A stretch of 64,000 bases of DNA from Paractinoplanes brasiliensis (GCF_004362215.1 NZ_SNWR01000001.1:6058001-6122000), one strand, 5' to 3'. Numbered from the stretch's first letter, positions 49,621-59,953 are shown. The notes: generated from the sequence alone by a model not told the origin. Translations and numbers: made by a program.

Positions 49621-52491
49621 ATGACATCGCTGGTCGGGCGCGATGCCGAACTTCGGACCATCGGCCGTCTGCTGGATCAGGTGCGTGGCGGCCAGGCCAG
49701 GGCCCTGGGCGTACGCGGTGAGGCCGGCATCGGCAAGTCGCGCCTGCTGCTGGAGCTGGCCGGGCAGGCCCGCGACCAAGCCGCCCTGCTGTTGAGCGGG
49801 CGGGCCGCCGAACTGGAGCGCGACCTGCCCTTCGCTCCGCTTGCCGACGCCCTCGACATCGCCCTCGGGGACCTGGCCGGACTGGACCCGGAGCACGCGA
49901 GCGCGCTGGCGGCCGCGATCCCCGCGTTCGGAACACCCTCGGTGCCGTTCTCCGGCGAGCGGCACCGGGTCGCCGCCGCCATCCGGGCCCTGCTGGAACG
50001 GCTGGCCCGCCACCGGATCGTCGTGCTGGCCCTCGACGACGTGCAGTGGGCCGACCCGGCCTCCACGGACGTGCTCGCGCTCCTGCTGCACCGTCCGCCT
50101 CGGGCCGGTGTGTTACTCGCGATGGCGACCCGCACCGGCCGGGCCCCCGACCTGGAGGGCGAGCTGGCCCAGGCCGTCCGGAACGGTACCGCCGAGTTGG
50201 TCGACCTCGCCCCGCTGTCGGCCGGTGATGTCGCCACCTTGTTGCCGGAGGTGGACCGGGTCGCGCGGGAACGGCTCTACCGGCAGAGCGGCGGAAACCC
50301 GTTCTATCTTGAGGAGCTGGCACGCGCGGCGGGCGACGAACCGCCCGGCGACCCCGACGCGGCCATCGCGGGGGTGCCGCGGGCGGTTCGCGCCGCGCTC
50401 ACTGCGGAGTTAAGTGCTCTTACCGTACGTTCGCGGCTGTTGATCCAAGGCGCGGCCGTGGCCGGCGACCCGTTCGACCTGGACGTGGCCGCCGTGGCGG
50501 CGGGGCGCTCGCCGGACGACGACGTGGCGGTGCCGGCCGACATCGACATGTTGCTGAAGCACGACCTGATCCGGCCCACCTCGGCGCCGCGCCGGTTCCG
50601 CTTCCGGCACCCCCTGGTGCGCCGGGCCGTCTACGAGGCGTCCGGCGACGGCTGGCGGCTCGTCGCGCATGCCCGCGCCGCCCGGGCCCTGGGAGCACGC
50701 GGGTCGGCGCCGACGCAGCGGGCGCACCACGTCGAACGGTCGGCCCGCCCGGGCGACCACGACGCGGTCGAGCTGCTGACTCGGGCCGCCGACGAGGTGC
50801 TCCCGACCGCCCCGGCGACCGCCGCGACGTGGTACGAGGCCGCGTCCCGGCTCCTCGGCGACGCACCGGCGCAGCAGCTCCGGTTGCTGACGGCCCGCGG
50901 ACAGGCCCTCGCCTCGGCGGGCCACGCGCTGGCCGCCCGGGACGTGTTGCGGCAGATCCTGGGTCTGCTCCCGAACGACGGCTCACCGGCGCGGATCCAG
51001 ACCGTCGAGGCCCTGGCCCAACTTGAAGGCCTGTGGACCGGCAACCCCGCGGCAGCGCGCCGGTTGCTGCACGCCGAACTGCAGGCCCTCGGCGACGGTG
51101 TATCCAGGCAACATGCCACGCTGACCCTGGCCCTCGCCCGGGACCGCGCCACCCGCGGCGACCATCCGGCCGCGGTCAGCCTCGCCGACGAAGCCCGCCG
51201 AACCGCCCAGCTCGCCGGCGACGATGTGCTGACCGCCGACGCCGCCGTGCAGGCCGCCGACTCGGCCCACTGCGCCCTGCGCGCCGACGATCCCGCCGCC
51301 CTGGCTGCGGTGGACGCGCGAATTGCCGACGCGGCCCGGCTCGTGGCCGCCCTGCCGGACGAGCGTCTGGCGACCCGCCTGCAGATGCTCGGCTGGCTCG
51401 GCGTCGCCCAGTTCTACACCACCGACGTCGTCGCCGCGCGCGCCGCCGCCGACCGGGGCCTGGCCCTTGCCCGCGCCACCGGCCAGGGTCTGCTGGCCCC
51501 GTCCTTCCTGGTGCTGCGATCCTTCACCGACGAGATCCGCGGCGACCTCCGGGCGGCCGCAGACGCCGCCGACGAAGTGCTCGACAACGCCCGGCTCACC
51601 GGCAACCGTCACCTAGGTCTGTGGGGAGCGCTGGTCGCCAGCCGGGTGGAGCTGGCCCGCGGACGCGTCCAGGCCGCGATCGCCCACGGCGAGGCCGCCC
51701 ACCGCTTCCTCGGCGTGGACCCGACTTCCGCCGCCGGCTTCACCCTCGCCGACGCCCAGTTGGCGGCGGGCGATCCGGCAGCCGCGCTCACCGCCCTCGA
51801 CGCCTTCGGCTGGGTCAATCCCGGCCTGTGGTCCGGCGACCGGCTGCTCTGCCTCGACGTCGTGGTCCGCACCCTGGTGACGCTGGGCCGCCTCGACGAG
51901 GCCACCACCTGGGCCGAACGAGTGCCGGCGGAGACTGGCGGGCGTCGCACCGGCTACTACGCTCCGATCATCGCCCACATCGACGCCACTCTCCGCATCG
52001 CCCGCAAGGATTTCCACACCGGCGGCGCCGTCGCCCTCGCCGGCGCCCGCGCCGGCGATGAGGCGGGGACGCCGTTGTGGTCGGCCCGCTGCCGGATTCT
52101 CGCCGGCCAGGCCCTGATCGCGACCGGCCATCCCGACGAAGCCAGGCATGAACTCCGGCACGCGGCGGCCGTGACGAGCGAACGGGGCGCCCACGGCATC
52201 CGTGACATGGCTCTGTCCGCCCTGCGCCGGCTGGGCGACCGGCCGCGCGTGCCCGCCGGCCCGCACGATGCCCGGCTCGGTGCGCTGACCCCGCGCGAGC
52301 AGGAGATCACCGCCCTGGTCGGCGACGGCCACACCAACGCCCAGATCGCCCGCCGCCTGCATCTGAGCGAGCGCACCGTTGAGAAACACGTCTCCAACAT
52401 GCTGGCCAAGCTGGGCGTCACCAGCCGCAGCGCCGTCATCCGCCTGGTCGCCCAGAACGGACGTTCCAGCCACCCGACTCCACCGGACTGA
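49621..52491 (+). CDS. LuxR-family regulator with AAA/STAND ATPase (LAL type)
   Basis: 956 residues from ATG 49621 (MTSLVGRDAEL). Walker A GEAGIGKSRLLLEL near residue 35, Walker B VVLALDDVQWADP near 135, a long TPR-like middle, and a C-terminal LuxR HTH: LTPREQEITALVGDGHTNAQ, LSERTVEKHVSNMLAKLGVT. LAL proteins activate maltose or secondary-metabolite genes on ligand binding. Divergent from the chimeric frame and oxidase gene. Confidence 0.92.
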   Translation: MTSLVGRDAELRTIGRLLDQVRGGQARALGVRGEAGIGKSRLLLELAGQARDQAALLLSGRAAELERDLPFAPLADALDIALGDLAGLDPEHASALAAAIPAFGTPSVPFSGERHRVAAAIRALLERLARHRIVVLALDDVQWADPASTDVLALLLHRPPRAGVLLAMATRTGRAPDLEGELAQAVRNGTAELVDLAPLSAGDVATLLPEVDRVARERLYRQSGGNPFYLEELARAAGDEPPGDPDAAIAGVPRAVRAALTAELSALTVRSRLLIQGAAVAGDPFDLDVAAVAAGRSPDDDVAVPADIDMLLKHDLIRPTSAPRRFRFRHPLVRRAVYEASGDGWRLVAHARAARALGARGSAPTQRAHHVERSARPGDHDAVELLTRAADEVLPTAPATAATWYEAASRLLGDAPAQQLRLLTARGQALASAGHALAARDVLRQILGLLPNDGSPARIQTVEALAQLEGLWTGNPAAARRLLHAELQALGDGVSRQHATLTLALARDRATRGDHPAAVSLADEARRTAQLAGDDVLTADAAVQAADSAHCALRADDPAALAAVDARIADAARLVAALPDERLATRLQMLGWLGVAQFYTTDVVAARAAADRGLALARATGQGLLAPSFLVLRSFTDEIRGDLRAAADAADEVLDNARLTGNRHLGLWGALVASRVELARGRVQAAIAHGEAAHRFLGVDPTSAAGFTLADAQLAAGDPAAALTALDAFGWVNPGLWSGDRLLCLDVVVRTLVTLGRLDEATTWAERVPAETGGRRTGYYAPIIAHIDATLRIARKDFHTGGAVALAGARAGDEAGTPLWSARCRILAGQALIATGHPDEARHELRHAAAVTSERGAHGIRDMALSALRRLGDRPRVPAGPHDARLGALTPREQEITALVGDGHTNAQIARRLHLSERTVEKHVSNMLAKLGVTSRSAVIRLVAQNGRSSHPTPPD

Positions 52492-52686
52492 GGAGCGCGC
52501 CCGCCCCGCCAACGTACTGTGCAGAAACCGGTGCCGCCGTTGAGGGGCTCCCGCCGCCGCAGGCTCTCGACTTCGACGGCGGTCGAACGTGTCGGTCCGT
52601 CGTCAGATGCCTGCGGTGGCATCGGGCCCTGTTCGGCCGGGTCGTTGTGCGGTTACCCACCCGGTGATGGCGGTGAGCCCTCCGGG

Positions 52687-53763
52687 TCAGGCACGGGCCT
52701 CGATGACGAGGTTGGTCATCGTCGAGGTGGCGACCTTCGCGGAGGTGAAGCCGGCGTCGCGGAACGCCTGGACAAGGCGGGCTGGGCCGGCTTGGGCGCC
52801 GAACGCCGCGCCGCCGTCGGAGATGCTGTGCGGGACACACAGGGCTGAGCTGCCGACGTAGAAAACGGGGGCGATCGGGTTGGCCAGATTCGCCTCGAGC
52901 GTGTCCTCGGCATAGGGTTCGATTGCCACGACCCGGCCACCAGCTGCCAGTACGCTGCGGGTGTGCGCGAGGGCGCCGACGGGGTCGCCGAAGTCGTGCA
53001 CCGCGTCGAAGAAGAGGACGAGGTCGTAGGTGCCGTCGTAGGATGTCGCGTCGCCGACGAGGAACTCCACGCGGTCGGAGACGCCGGCCTCCGTCGCCGC
53101 AGCAGCGGCCTGCCGGACAGAGTCCTCGTGGTAGTCGAAGCCGACGAACGTCGAGTTCGGGAACGCCTCCGCCAAGAGGATGGTCGCGACGCCCAAACCG
53201 CAGCCGACGTCGAGGACCCGGATGCCGGTCTCGAGCTGCTCGATCAGACCGTCCACCGCGGAGAACCACTCGCTGAGCATCGAGTTGCGGTACATCGTTC
53301 CGTAGAAGCGAGCGACGGCGGTGAACAGGCGGGGGTCGTGCTCGTGCCAGCCGAGCCCTTCGCCGGTCGTGTAGATGTTCGCGAGCTTGTCGCTGGCGGC
53401 CCACACCGCGGCGATGAGCTCGAAGCCGGACATCATCGCGGTGGGGCTCTCCTCCTCGGCCAGGCAGGAGGCGGCCTCGGGCGACAGGTGGAACGTGTCT
53501 CCGGCGGCGTTGTAGGTCACGTAGCCGTTGGCGGCCTGGGCCGCCAGCCACTCCTGAAGGTATCGCGGAGCCACGCCGGCATGCTCGGCGAGCTGGGCCA
53601 CGGTGGTCGTACCGAGCGTCGCGAGTGATCGCCAGATGCCGAGCCGGTCGCCGAGGTAGACAAGGACGGCGTTGTACGCTGCCGCCTGGTCGCCGGCGAC
53701 CTTGCCGGCGAACTCCTCGAGCCTGTCGGAGTCCAGGACGGGTGCGTCGAGCTGTGCGGTCAT
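52687..53763 (-). CDS. class I SAM-dependent methyltransferase with N-terminal winged helix
   Basis: 358 residues from ATG 53763. N-terminal winged-helix dimerisation-like part (TTTVAQLAEHAGVAPRYLQE, WLAAQAANGYVTY), then SAM domain: IRVLDVGCGLGVATILLAEA (motif I), FVGFDYHEDSV, FLVGDATSYDGTYDLVLFFD, and GGRVVAIEP. Pattern close to actinobacterial methyltransferases with an Rv-type HTH start. Substrate unknown. Confidence 0.88.
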   Translation of the reverse strand: MTAQLDAPVLDSDRLEEFAGKVAGDQAAAYNAVLVYLGDRLGIWRSLATLGTTTVAQLAEHAGVAPRYLQEWLAAQAANGYVTYNAAGDTFHLSPEAASCLAEEESPTAMMSGFELIAAVWAASDKLANIYTTGEGLGWHEHDPRLFTAVARFYGTMYRNSMLSEWFSAVDGLIEQLETGIRVLDVGCGLGVATILLAEAFPNSTFVGFDYHEDSVRQAAAAATEAGVSDRVEFLVGDATSYDGTYDLVLFFDAVHDFGDPVGALAHTRSVLAAGGRVVAIEPYAEDTLEANLANPIAPVFYVGSSALCVPHSISDGGAAFGAQAGPARLVQAFRDAGFTSAKVATSTMTNLVIEARA

Positions 53764-53887
53764 GATGCGTTGATGCCTTTCGTCGGTGCGCCGGGTTGCG
53801 CTGTTGACGAGCATGGAGGAGCCCGATCCCACGGCCCTGTCCCCACGGTGACAGCGCCGTGACAGGTGTCGCGGGCATCCTCGGGCC

Positions 53888-54556
53888 ATGAAGCATCTGG
53901 GAACAGTCCTGATGATGTGGGCTCATCCGGACGACGAGACCTATCTGGCCGGCGGGCTGTCGGCGGCACTGACGGATGCGGGTCACCGTGTCGTGTGCGT
54001 GACGGCTACCCGCGGCGCTGCCGGCGGCGACGCAGACGTGCGCTCCATCGAGTTGGAGGCCGCCCTGACGGTGCTCGGGGTGACCGAGCACCACTGGCTG
54101 GAGTACGACGATGGCGCCTGCGCCTCGGTCGACCCGGCTGAGGCCGCAAACCGGCTGGGCCGTCTGCTCGACGACGTCCGGCCCGACACGGTGATCACCT
54201 TCGGCCAGGACGGCTTCACGGGCCACCCGGATCACCGGGCGGTGAGCGAGTGGACCGACCGGGCCGTCGCCGGCGCCCGCGAGAAACCGCTGCTGTTGCA
54301 TCCCGTCGCGCGTTCCCAGCCGCTCGACGCGGACCTGGACGACAACTTCAACGTCTTCGAACTGGGTCGTCCACGGGTATGCGCCGACGACGAGCTCGCG
54401 TTGCTGCTGGAGCTCGAGGACGAGCTCCTCGACCGCAAGGTCGAGGCACTGCTCCGCCAGTGGTCACAGACCGGCGGCCTGGTCGAGGCGGTGGGGCTGG
54501 ATCGCTATCGGACCTGGGTGTCACAGGAGGCCTTCGCGCCGCCGCAAACCACGTGA
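53888..54556 (+). CDS. PIG-L/LmbE-family deacetylase
   Basis: 222 residues. Zn-dependent N-deacetylase family: MWAHPDDETYLAGG (zinc His and Asp-Asp) and GFTGHPDHRAVSEW (third zinc ligand). Members act on N-acetyl sugars such as mycothiol or lipid-linked precursors, or antibiotic intermediates. Shorter C-terminus than MshB, so probably not mycothiol-specific. Divergent from the methyltransferase gene. Confidence 0.88.
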   Translation: MKHLGTVLMMWAHPDDETYLAGGLSAALTDAGHRVVCVTATRGAAGGDADVRSIELEAALTVLGVTEHHWLEYDDGACASVDPAEAANRLGRLLDDVRPDTVITFGQDGFTGHPDHRAVSEWTDRAVAGAREKPLLLHPVARSQPLDADLDDNFNVFELGRPRVCADDELALLLELEDELLDRKVEALLRQWSQTGGLVEAVGLDRYRTWVSQEAFAPPQTT

Positions 54557-54587
54557 CTCCTCGGTGGCTCTGCGGCAGAGTGCGGGA

Positions 54588-57416
54588 ATGGACCGGTCCC
54601 GACTCCCGCTACGCGTCGACCTCCTCGGTCCGCTCGCCGTCGTGGTCGAGGGCCGAACCGTCGACGTCCCCGGCAGCCTGCGGCGAGCCCTGTTGGCGCT
54701 GCTCGCTCTCGAGGCCGGGCGGACGGTGGGAGTCCAGCGGCTGATCGATGCGTTGTGGCCCGACGATCCGCCCGACAACGCGGTGCAGGCGCTTTACAAC
54801 CACATCTCCCGTGTACGCGGCCACCTCGGTCGGCTGGCCGGGCGGCTGGAACGGCGGGCCAACGGCTACCGTCTTCACCTGGAGCCGTGGGAGCTCGATG
54901 TCGATGCCGTGCGACGCCTCGCCACTGACGACCCCGGGGCGGCGCTGTCGCTGTGGCGCGGGCCCGCCTTGGAGGAGTTCCGCTCGCTGCCCGAGCTGGC
55001 GAATGAAGCGGTCCGGCTCGGCGAGTTGAAGCTGGAGCTGGTCGAGGAATTCCTGGAGCGCCGCCTGGCCGCAGGTGAGCATGTCGCCGTCGACGCCGCG
55101 GCCGCGGCGACTGCAGCTCCGCTGCGTGAGCGGACTGCGCTCCTGCAGATCCGCGCGCTGGCTGCCGAGGGCCGCGCAGCGGAGGCGATGACGGCGGCCC
55201 GGGCGTTCCGCCGCCGGCTGGCCGACGAGACGGGACTGGACCCGACGCCCGTGCTGGCCGAGGTGGAGAAGCGGGTGGCGGCCGGGTCGCTCGGGCGGCC
55301 CGCGGTCGCCGCGCGTGTCGCCAGGCCGAGCGGTCCGATGGTCGGTCGGCAGCACGAGCGCGAGGAAGTGCTTCGACTGCTTGCCGATCATGCGGTGGTG
55401 ATTCTCACCGGTGCGGGTGGGGTCGGCAAGACCCGGTTGGGGCTCGACATCGCGGCGGACGCCGACGAGGCGGTGGTCGTGCCGCTGGCCGTGGTCGACC
55501 GGGCCGAACACGTGTGCCAGGCGGTGGCGTCCACGCTGGGGCTGCGGATGACCGGCGAGGTCCACCCGGCTGACATCGCAGCCGCTCTGGCGGACCGGTC
55601 GCTCTTCCTCGTGCTGGACAACTGTGAACACGTCGCCGCCGCCTGTCGCGATCTGGTGGTCGCCGTCCGACGCTTGTCGCCGGGCGTGCGGGTACTGGCC
55701 ACCTCGCGTGTGACGCTGCAGGTGCCGGGGGAGTACGTCGTGCGGCTGCAGCCACTCCCGGTACCTCGCGATGCGGCCGACCTCGGCGCGTTGCGTCGCA
55801 TGCCGAGCGTGCGCGCCTTCGTGGAGCACGCTCGGCGGCGCAGGCCGTCCTACGAGCTGGCCGCGCAGGAAGCGGTCGATCTTGTCGAGATCCTGCAACG
55901 CCTCGACGGTCTGCCGCTCGGCATCGAGCTGGCCGCCAGACAGGTGGGACTGATGCCGATGCGCGATGTGCTCATCCGCCTGGACCGGGCCCTCGACCTC
56001 GCGACCGGGCTCGATGGCCCGGAGGCCCAGCGACAGCGGACCTTGCGGGCGACCATCGCGTCGTCGTACCGCCTGCTCACGCCCGACCAACAGTGGCTCC
56101 TGCGCGCGATCGCGCCCTTCGTCGGCGGGGTGGACGTCGCCACGGTGGAAGCACTGGGTGTCGGGCTGCCCGACGACCCTGTGGACCTGTTGCACCGGCT
56201 CGTGGACGCGTCACTGCTGGTCGTGGATGCGGTCGTGGGTCGTTTCCGGCTGCTGTTCACCGTCCGCGCCTTCCTCCACGACGAGATCGAGCGCCTGGCC
56301 GAGCGCGACGAGGCATCCGCGCGGTTCGTGTCCCGGTGCCGCGTCGTCGCCGAGGAGATCGGCGTCCGGATGCCGGGGGCGGAAGAGGCACTTGTCGATC
56401 GGAAGCTGCGGGCCGAGCTCGACAATCTGCGCGCCGCCCGCGGCCTGGCGTCCTTCGACGACCGGGTGGCGATCACGCTCGGCGTGAACCAGGTCGCCAC
56501 GTGGCGCGATCTACCCGAAATCTGGTCCTGGGGCACGGAGCTCGCCGCCGACCCGGCGATCGCCGGTCACCCCGCTCGCGCCGCCATACTCGCCGCCGCG
56601 GCGGAAGCCGCGCGTCTCACCGGGCAGTTGGGCGAGGCCGAACGGCTTGCCGGCGAGGCGATCGACGCGGGCGACGAGATCCGCGGCTGGAGTGTGCGCG
56701 GGGTCGTCGCGCACTTTCGTGGGGACTTCGGAACGGCTCGCGAGCACTGGCTGCGCGCCGCCGTGACACCCAGCCCGGACGAGGCGACGTTCGTCGGCTC
56801 CGCCGCCCTCGCCGCAGCTTACGACGGTGATCGCGCAACGGCCCGTTCGCTGCTGGACCGGGCGCGAGCGACCTCCCGATGCGGATCGCACCGCGCCTTC
56901 GTCGCCTATGTCGAGGGTGAGCTGCTGCCACCGACGCAGGCGATCACGTGCTACTCGACCGCGATCCGGGAGGCCGCCTCGGTAGGCTGCAGCTTCGTCG
57001 AGGGGGTGGCGCGGGTGTCCCTGGCCCTGGCACAGGCACGGACCGGGGACGCGGCGGGTGCGGCTGACGGCTTCGCCTACCTCATCGAGTTCTGGCGGCG
57101 CACCGGGCAGACGACCCAGCTGTGGACCACCGCCCGCAACGCGGCCGAGCTGCTCGCCTCGGCCGGCCGGACGTCAACCGCGGCCCTCCTGTTGGTCGTT
57201 GCCGACGCCATACCCGGGGCTGCCGCCATCAGCCCGGAGATCGCCCGGTACAGCACGCGATCGTTTGTGCGTGTGGGGGAGATCGTGGACGAGGACGAGC
57301 TGCAGCATGTGCGCAACGAAGCGGCGCAGCTGGGAGGGCCCGCCGTGCTCGACCACGCTGTGACGGAGCTGGGTGAGCTGGTGTCCCGACCGTGTCGATC
57401 GGCGCCCCGCTTTTGA
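54588..57416 (+). CDS. SARP-type regulator with ATPase and TPR region
   Basis: 942 residues from ATG 54588 (GTG 54564 is an alternative). OmpR-like DNA-binding domain (LRVDLLGPLAVVVEGRTVDV..., LIDALWPDDPPDNAVQALYN), BTAD (about 100-240), NB-ARC ATPase with Walker A LTGAGGVGKTRLGL and Walker B FLVLDNCEHV, then a TPR-like tail. Third large STAND regulator in the window. Starts 31 bp after the PIG-L gene, so may be co-transcribed with it. Confidence 0.9.
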   Translation: MDRSRLPLRVDLLGPLAVVVEGRTVDVPGSLRRALLALLALEAGRTVGVQRLIDALWPDDPPDNAVQALYNHISRVRGHLGRLAGRLERRANGYRLHLEPWELDVDAVRRLATDDPGAALSLWRGPALEEFRSLPELANEAVRLGELKLELVEEFLERRLAAGEHVAVDAAAAATAAPLRERTALLQIRALAAEGRAAEAMTAARAFRRRLADETGLDPTPVLAEVEKRVAAGSLGRPAVAARVARPSGPMVGRQHEREEVLRLLADHAVVILTGAGGVGKTRLGLDIAADADEAVVVPLAVVDRAEHVCQAVASTLGLRMTGEVHPADIAAALADRSLFLVLDNCEHVAAACRDLVVAVRRLSPGVRVLATSRVTLQVPGEYVVRLQPLPVPRDAADLGALRRMPSVRAFVEHARRRRPSYELAAQEAVDLVEILQRLDGLPLGIELAARQVGLMPMRDVLIRLDRALDLATGLDGPEAQRQRTLRATIASSYRLLTPDQQWLLRAIAPFVGGVDVATVEALGVGLPDDPVDLLHRLVDASLLVVDAVVGRFRLLFTVRAFLHDEIERLAERDEASARFVSRCRVVAEEIGVRMPGAEEALVDRKLRAELDNLRAARGLASFDDRVAITLGVNQVATWRDLPEIWSWGTELAADPAIAGHPARAAILAAAAEAARLTGQLGEAERLAGEAIDAGDEIRGWSVRGVVAHFRGDFGTAREHWLRAAVTPSPDEATFVGSAALAAAYDGDRATARSLLDRARATSRCGSHRAFVAYVEGELLPPTQAITCYSTAIREAASVGCSFVEGVARVSLALAQARTGDAAGAADGFAYLIEFWRRTGQTTQLWTTARNAAELLASAGRTSTAALLLVVADAIPGAAAISPEIARYSTRSFVRVGEIVDEDELQHVRNEAAQLGGPAVLDHAVTELGELVSRPCRSAPRF

Positions 57417-57574
57417 ACTCGGCCGTGTGATCCGTCGGCTCCGACGACGGTTCGGGCAGGCTGTCCCTCTCGCTGTTGTGGGAGAGGTGGTGCCGTGCGG
57501 AAGATCACGCGGACCGCACGATACCGAGAGCAGCCACTGGGTCGTGATCTACGCTCCGATCGACTGAGGGCACG

Positions 57575-57780
57575 GCTTCGAAAGCGTTGCAGCAGTTCTT
57601 CGGCGGGCTCGTTGCTGAGGGTGAGATCAGACGGTCGCCGATGGGCGAGGTGGCCGGGCCGACGGCAGGTCAAGAGCTGGTCGAGGTCCTCAGCGACGAG
57701 GAGACCCGGCGACTCCTTGAGGTCTGTCGTGGGCGTGACTTTGTGCAGCTGCATGACCAGGCGCTGGTGGCGGATCATGA
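57575..57780 (+). pseudogene. tyrosine integrase N-terminal/core fragment
   Basis: Reads ASKALQQFFGGLVAEGEIRR, SPM, then VEVLSDEETRRLLEVCRGRD and FVQLHDQAL. This is the join between the SAM-like domain and the catalytic domain of an actinobacterial integrase. It stops before the first catalytic Arg, where the converging small coiled-coil gene ends. Confidence 0.7.
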
Positions 57781-58041
57781 GTTGTTCAGTCGGTCCGCCG
57801 GTTCGTCCCCTTGCCCGATCGCCGACGCCACCTCGCGCGCCTGTTGAGCCTGCCGGCGGGCATGGTCCGCTCGATCGCGGTACTTGGCGTCACCACGGGT
57901 GGCCGCCAGGTGATCGTTGGTCGCCGCGACCTGCTCCTCGACCTCGGCCACCCGTTCCTCCGTCTCGGCAAGACGACGGACGAACTGCCGAGCCCGCCCG
58001 ATCTCGCTACGGAGCCGCTCCTGTGGGGAAGAATCGTCCAT
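57775..58041 (-). CDS. small coiled-coil protein (88 aa)
   Basis: Start ATG 58041 with GGGGAAG a few nt upstream is absent on this strand, so the start rests on protein character: MDDSSPQERLRSEIGRARQF. Residues 15-75 form a continuous charged coiled coil (RRLAETEERVAEVEEQVAAT) rich in Glu, Arg and Ala. No family recognised. Cytoplasmic. Neighbours give no clue. Confidence 0.5.
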   Translation of the reverse strand: MDDSSPQERLRSEIGRARQFVRRLAETEERVAEVEEQVAATNDHLAATRGDAKYRDRADHARRQAQQAREVASAIGQGDEPADRLNNS

Positions 58042-58219
58042 TGACAGAGGATGCCCCGCCGCGGGGATCATCACACCAGCCCCAGCGGGCCTCGTCGTGG
58101 CCAGGGCACGGACAAAGGCGCTCGGGGCGAGCGTGGGCCACCCGCCGGCTTGTCGGCCTCGCGAATGGCGGGGTTCTGAGATCGGCGGACGAGCGCAATC
58201 CGGGATAGCGTCCTGGCAC

Positions 58220-58507
58220 ATGGCTACCTACCGCAGCGCCTCGACACTGATCTCCTCGGACGGCACCAGAACTCCCGGCACAGCCGCACTCTTCGCCGAG
58301 CCCGGGCGCAAGGGCGGGATCCCGCCGTGGGCCGGCGACTTCCGGCCCGCGAACAGCGCCGACGACATCGGCGCCGATGACGTCGGGAAGGCCTTCACGT
58401 TGGAACTGCCCGACGGCAGCACCGGCAAGGTCGTGGTGCAGGGCCTCAAGAACGGTAAGGGGGGCCTTACAGTGGTGCTGATGGGCGAGGATGCTCCGCC
58501 CTTCTGA
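58220..58507 (+). CDS. conserved hypothetical protein (95 aa)
   Basis: 95 residues from ATG 58220. Looks like a small beta-rich protein: STLISSDGTRTPGTAALFAE, ADDIGADDVGKAFTLELPDG, TGKVVVQGLKNGKGGLTVVL. No motif recognised. Good codon pattern. Separate from its neighbours. Confidence 0.55.
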   Translation: MATYRSASTLISSDGTRTPGTAALFAEPGRKGGIPPWAGDFRPANSADDIGADDVGKAFTLELPDGSTGKVVVQGLKNGKGGLTVVLMGEDAPPF

Positions 58508-58694
58508 TCCGGGCCCCGCGATCGTGCGGTGCACGGCCCCTTTCCGGTGGAGCGACGTCCTCATCCGGCTGGGCGCTCGACGCCCTGGTCCCTGGTGCTG
58601 CTCGTTTCTCGCCGGGCGTGCGTCCGGCGCCATCCAGCGGCCCGCTCGGGCTCGTCCACGACAACCCGTCGGCACGTGACCGGATGGAGCAGCC

Positions 58695-59797
58695 ATGGAA
58701 CGACGCATTGTGGGACTGGAAACCGAGTACGGCATCACCTGCACCTGTCGTGGACAACGGCGACTGTCGCCGGACGAGGTGGCCCGCTACCTGTTCCGCC
58801 GCGTGGTCTCCTGGGGGCACTCCAGCAACGTGTTTCTCCCTAACGGCGCCCGCCTCTACCTCGACGTCGGCTCCCATCCCGAATACGCCACCCCGGAGTG
58901 TGATTCCCTCACCGATCTGGTCGCCCACGAGCGGGCCGGCGAGCGCATCCTCGAGGGTCTGATGGTCGATGCGGACAAGCGGCTGCACGACGAGGGCATA
59001 GCGGGCGAGATCTACCTGTTCAAGAACAACACCGACTCGGCCGGAAACTCGTACGGCTGCCACGAGAACTACTCCGTGCCGCGGCACGGCGAGTTCGGCC
59101 GGCTCGCCGACGTCATGATCCCGTTCCTGGTCACCCGCCAGTTGATCTGCGGTGCCGGATGCGGGACCTTGTTCTGGAGAATCCGATCCGCGCGATCCGC
59201 GAGATCAGCCACGACATCACCGGCCGCCACAAGGTCCGCCTGGCCAACAACAAAGAGGTCTCCGCGCTGGAGGTGCAGCGGGAATACTTGGCCAAGGCCA
59301 CCGAGTTCGTCGAGCGTCATGGCGACCCGAGCGCCAAACGCATCATCGAGCTGTGGGGCCGGGTCCTGCATGCCATCGAGAGCGGCAACCTCGACCCGAT
59401 AGCCCGGGAGATCGACTGGGTGTCGAAGTACCAGCTGATCGAGCGCTACCAGGCCAAACACCAGATCCCCATGAACCACCCGCGGATCGCCCAGCTCGAC
59501 CTGGTGTACCACGACATCCGCCGGGGCCGCGGGCTGTACGCGCTGATGGAGAAGCGCCGGCAGGTCGACCGGGTCGTCGGTGACCTGCAGATCTTCGAGG
59601 CCAAGGAGGTCCCGCCGCAGACGACCCGGGCCCGGCTCCGCGGCGAGTTCATCCGGGCCGCGAAGGAGAAGCAGCGAGACTTCACCGTCGACTGGGTGCA
59701 CCTCAAGCTCAACGACCAGGCTCAGCGCACCGTGCAGTGCAAAGACCCGTTCCGGGCGTACGACGAGCGGGTGGAGCGCCTGATCGCCGGCATGTGA
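58695..59797 (+). pseudogene. pafA: Pup--protein ligase PafA with large internal deletion
   Basis: N-terminal part (58695-59158) is excellent PafA: RRIVGLETEYGITCT, LSPDEVARYLFRRVVSWG, LYLDVGSHPEYATPECD with the catalytic Asp, KNNTDSAGNSYGCHENY, ending LICGAG. The next about 84 residues of the family (the KVLQTPRGAVY... to EAGTV part) are missing. The sequence resumes out of frame at 59159 with MRDLVLENPIRAIREISHDI and runs to the normal C-terminus (TVDWVHLKLNDQAQRTVQCK, RLIAGM). Ligation of Pup to proteins should be lost. No pup, dop or proteasome genes lie nearby, so this is probably a decayed extra copy. Confidence 0.85.
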
Positions 59798-59953
59798 CCC
59801 ACCGAGCCGGCCGAGCCGTTCTGCTTGCCGCTGTGGTCGCCGTAGTCGCGGGCTGCAGGCCACGGAGCTCGTTCATGTCGTCGTCGGAGATGGTGAAGTC
59901 GACCTGGGCGTGACCTGCTTCGGCAAACCCTCACACGAGCGGCGATCGGCGCC

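Noticed and set aside
49346..50323. Minus-strand open frame of 325 codons
   Set aside because: Arg/Pro-rich shadow opposite the LAL regulator.
54609..56195. Long minus-strand open frame of about 530 codons
   Set aside because: Antisense to the SARP-ATPase gene, which has clear domains in order.
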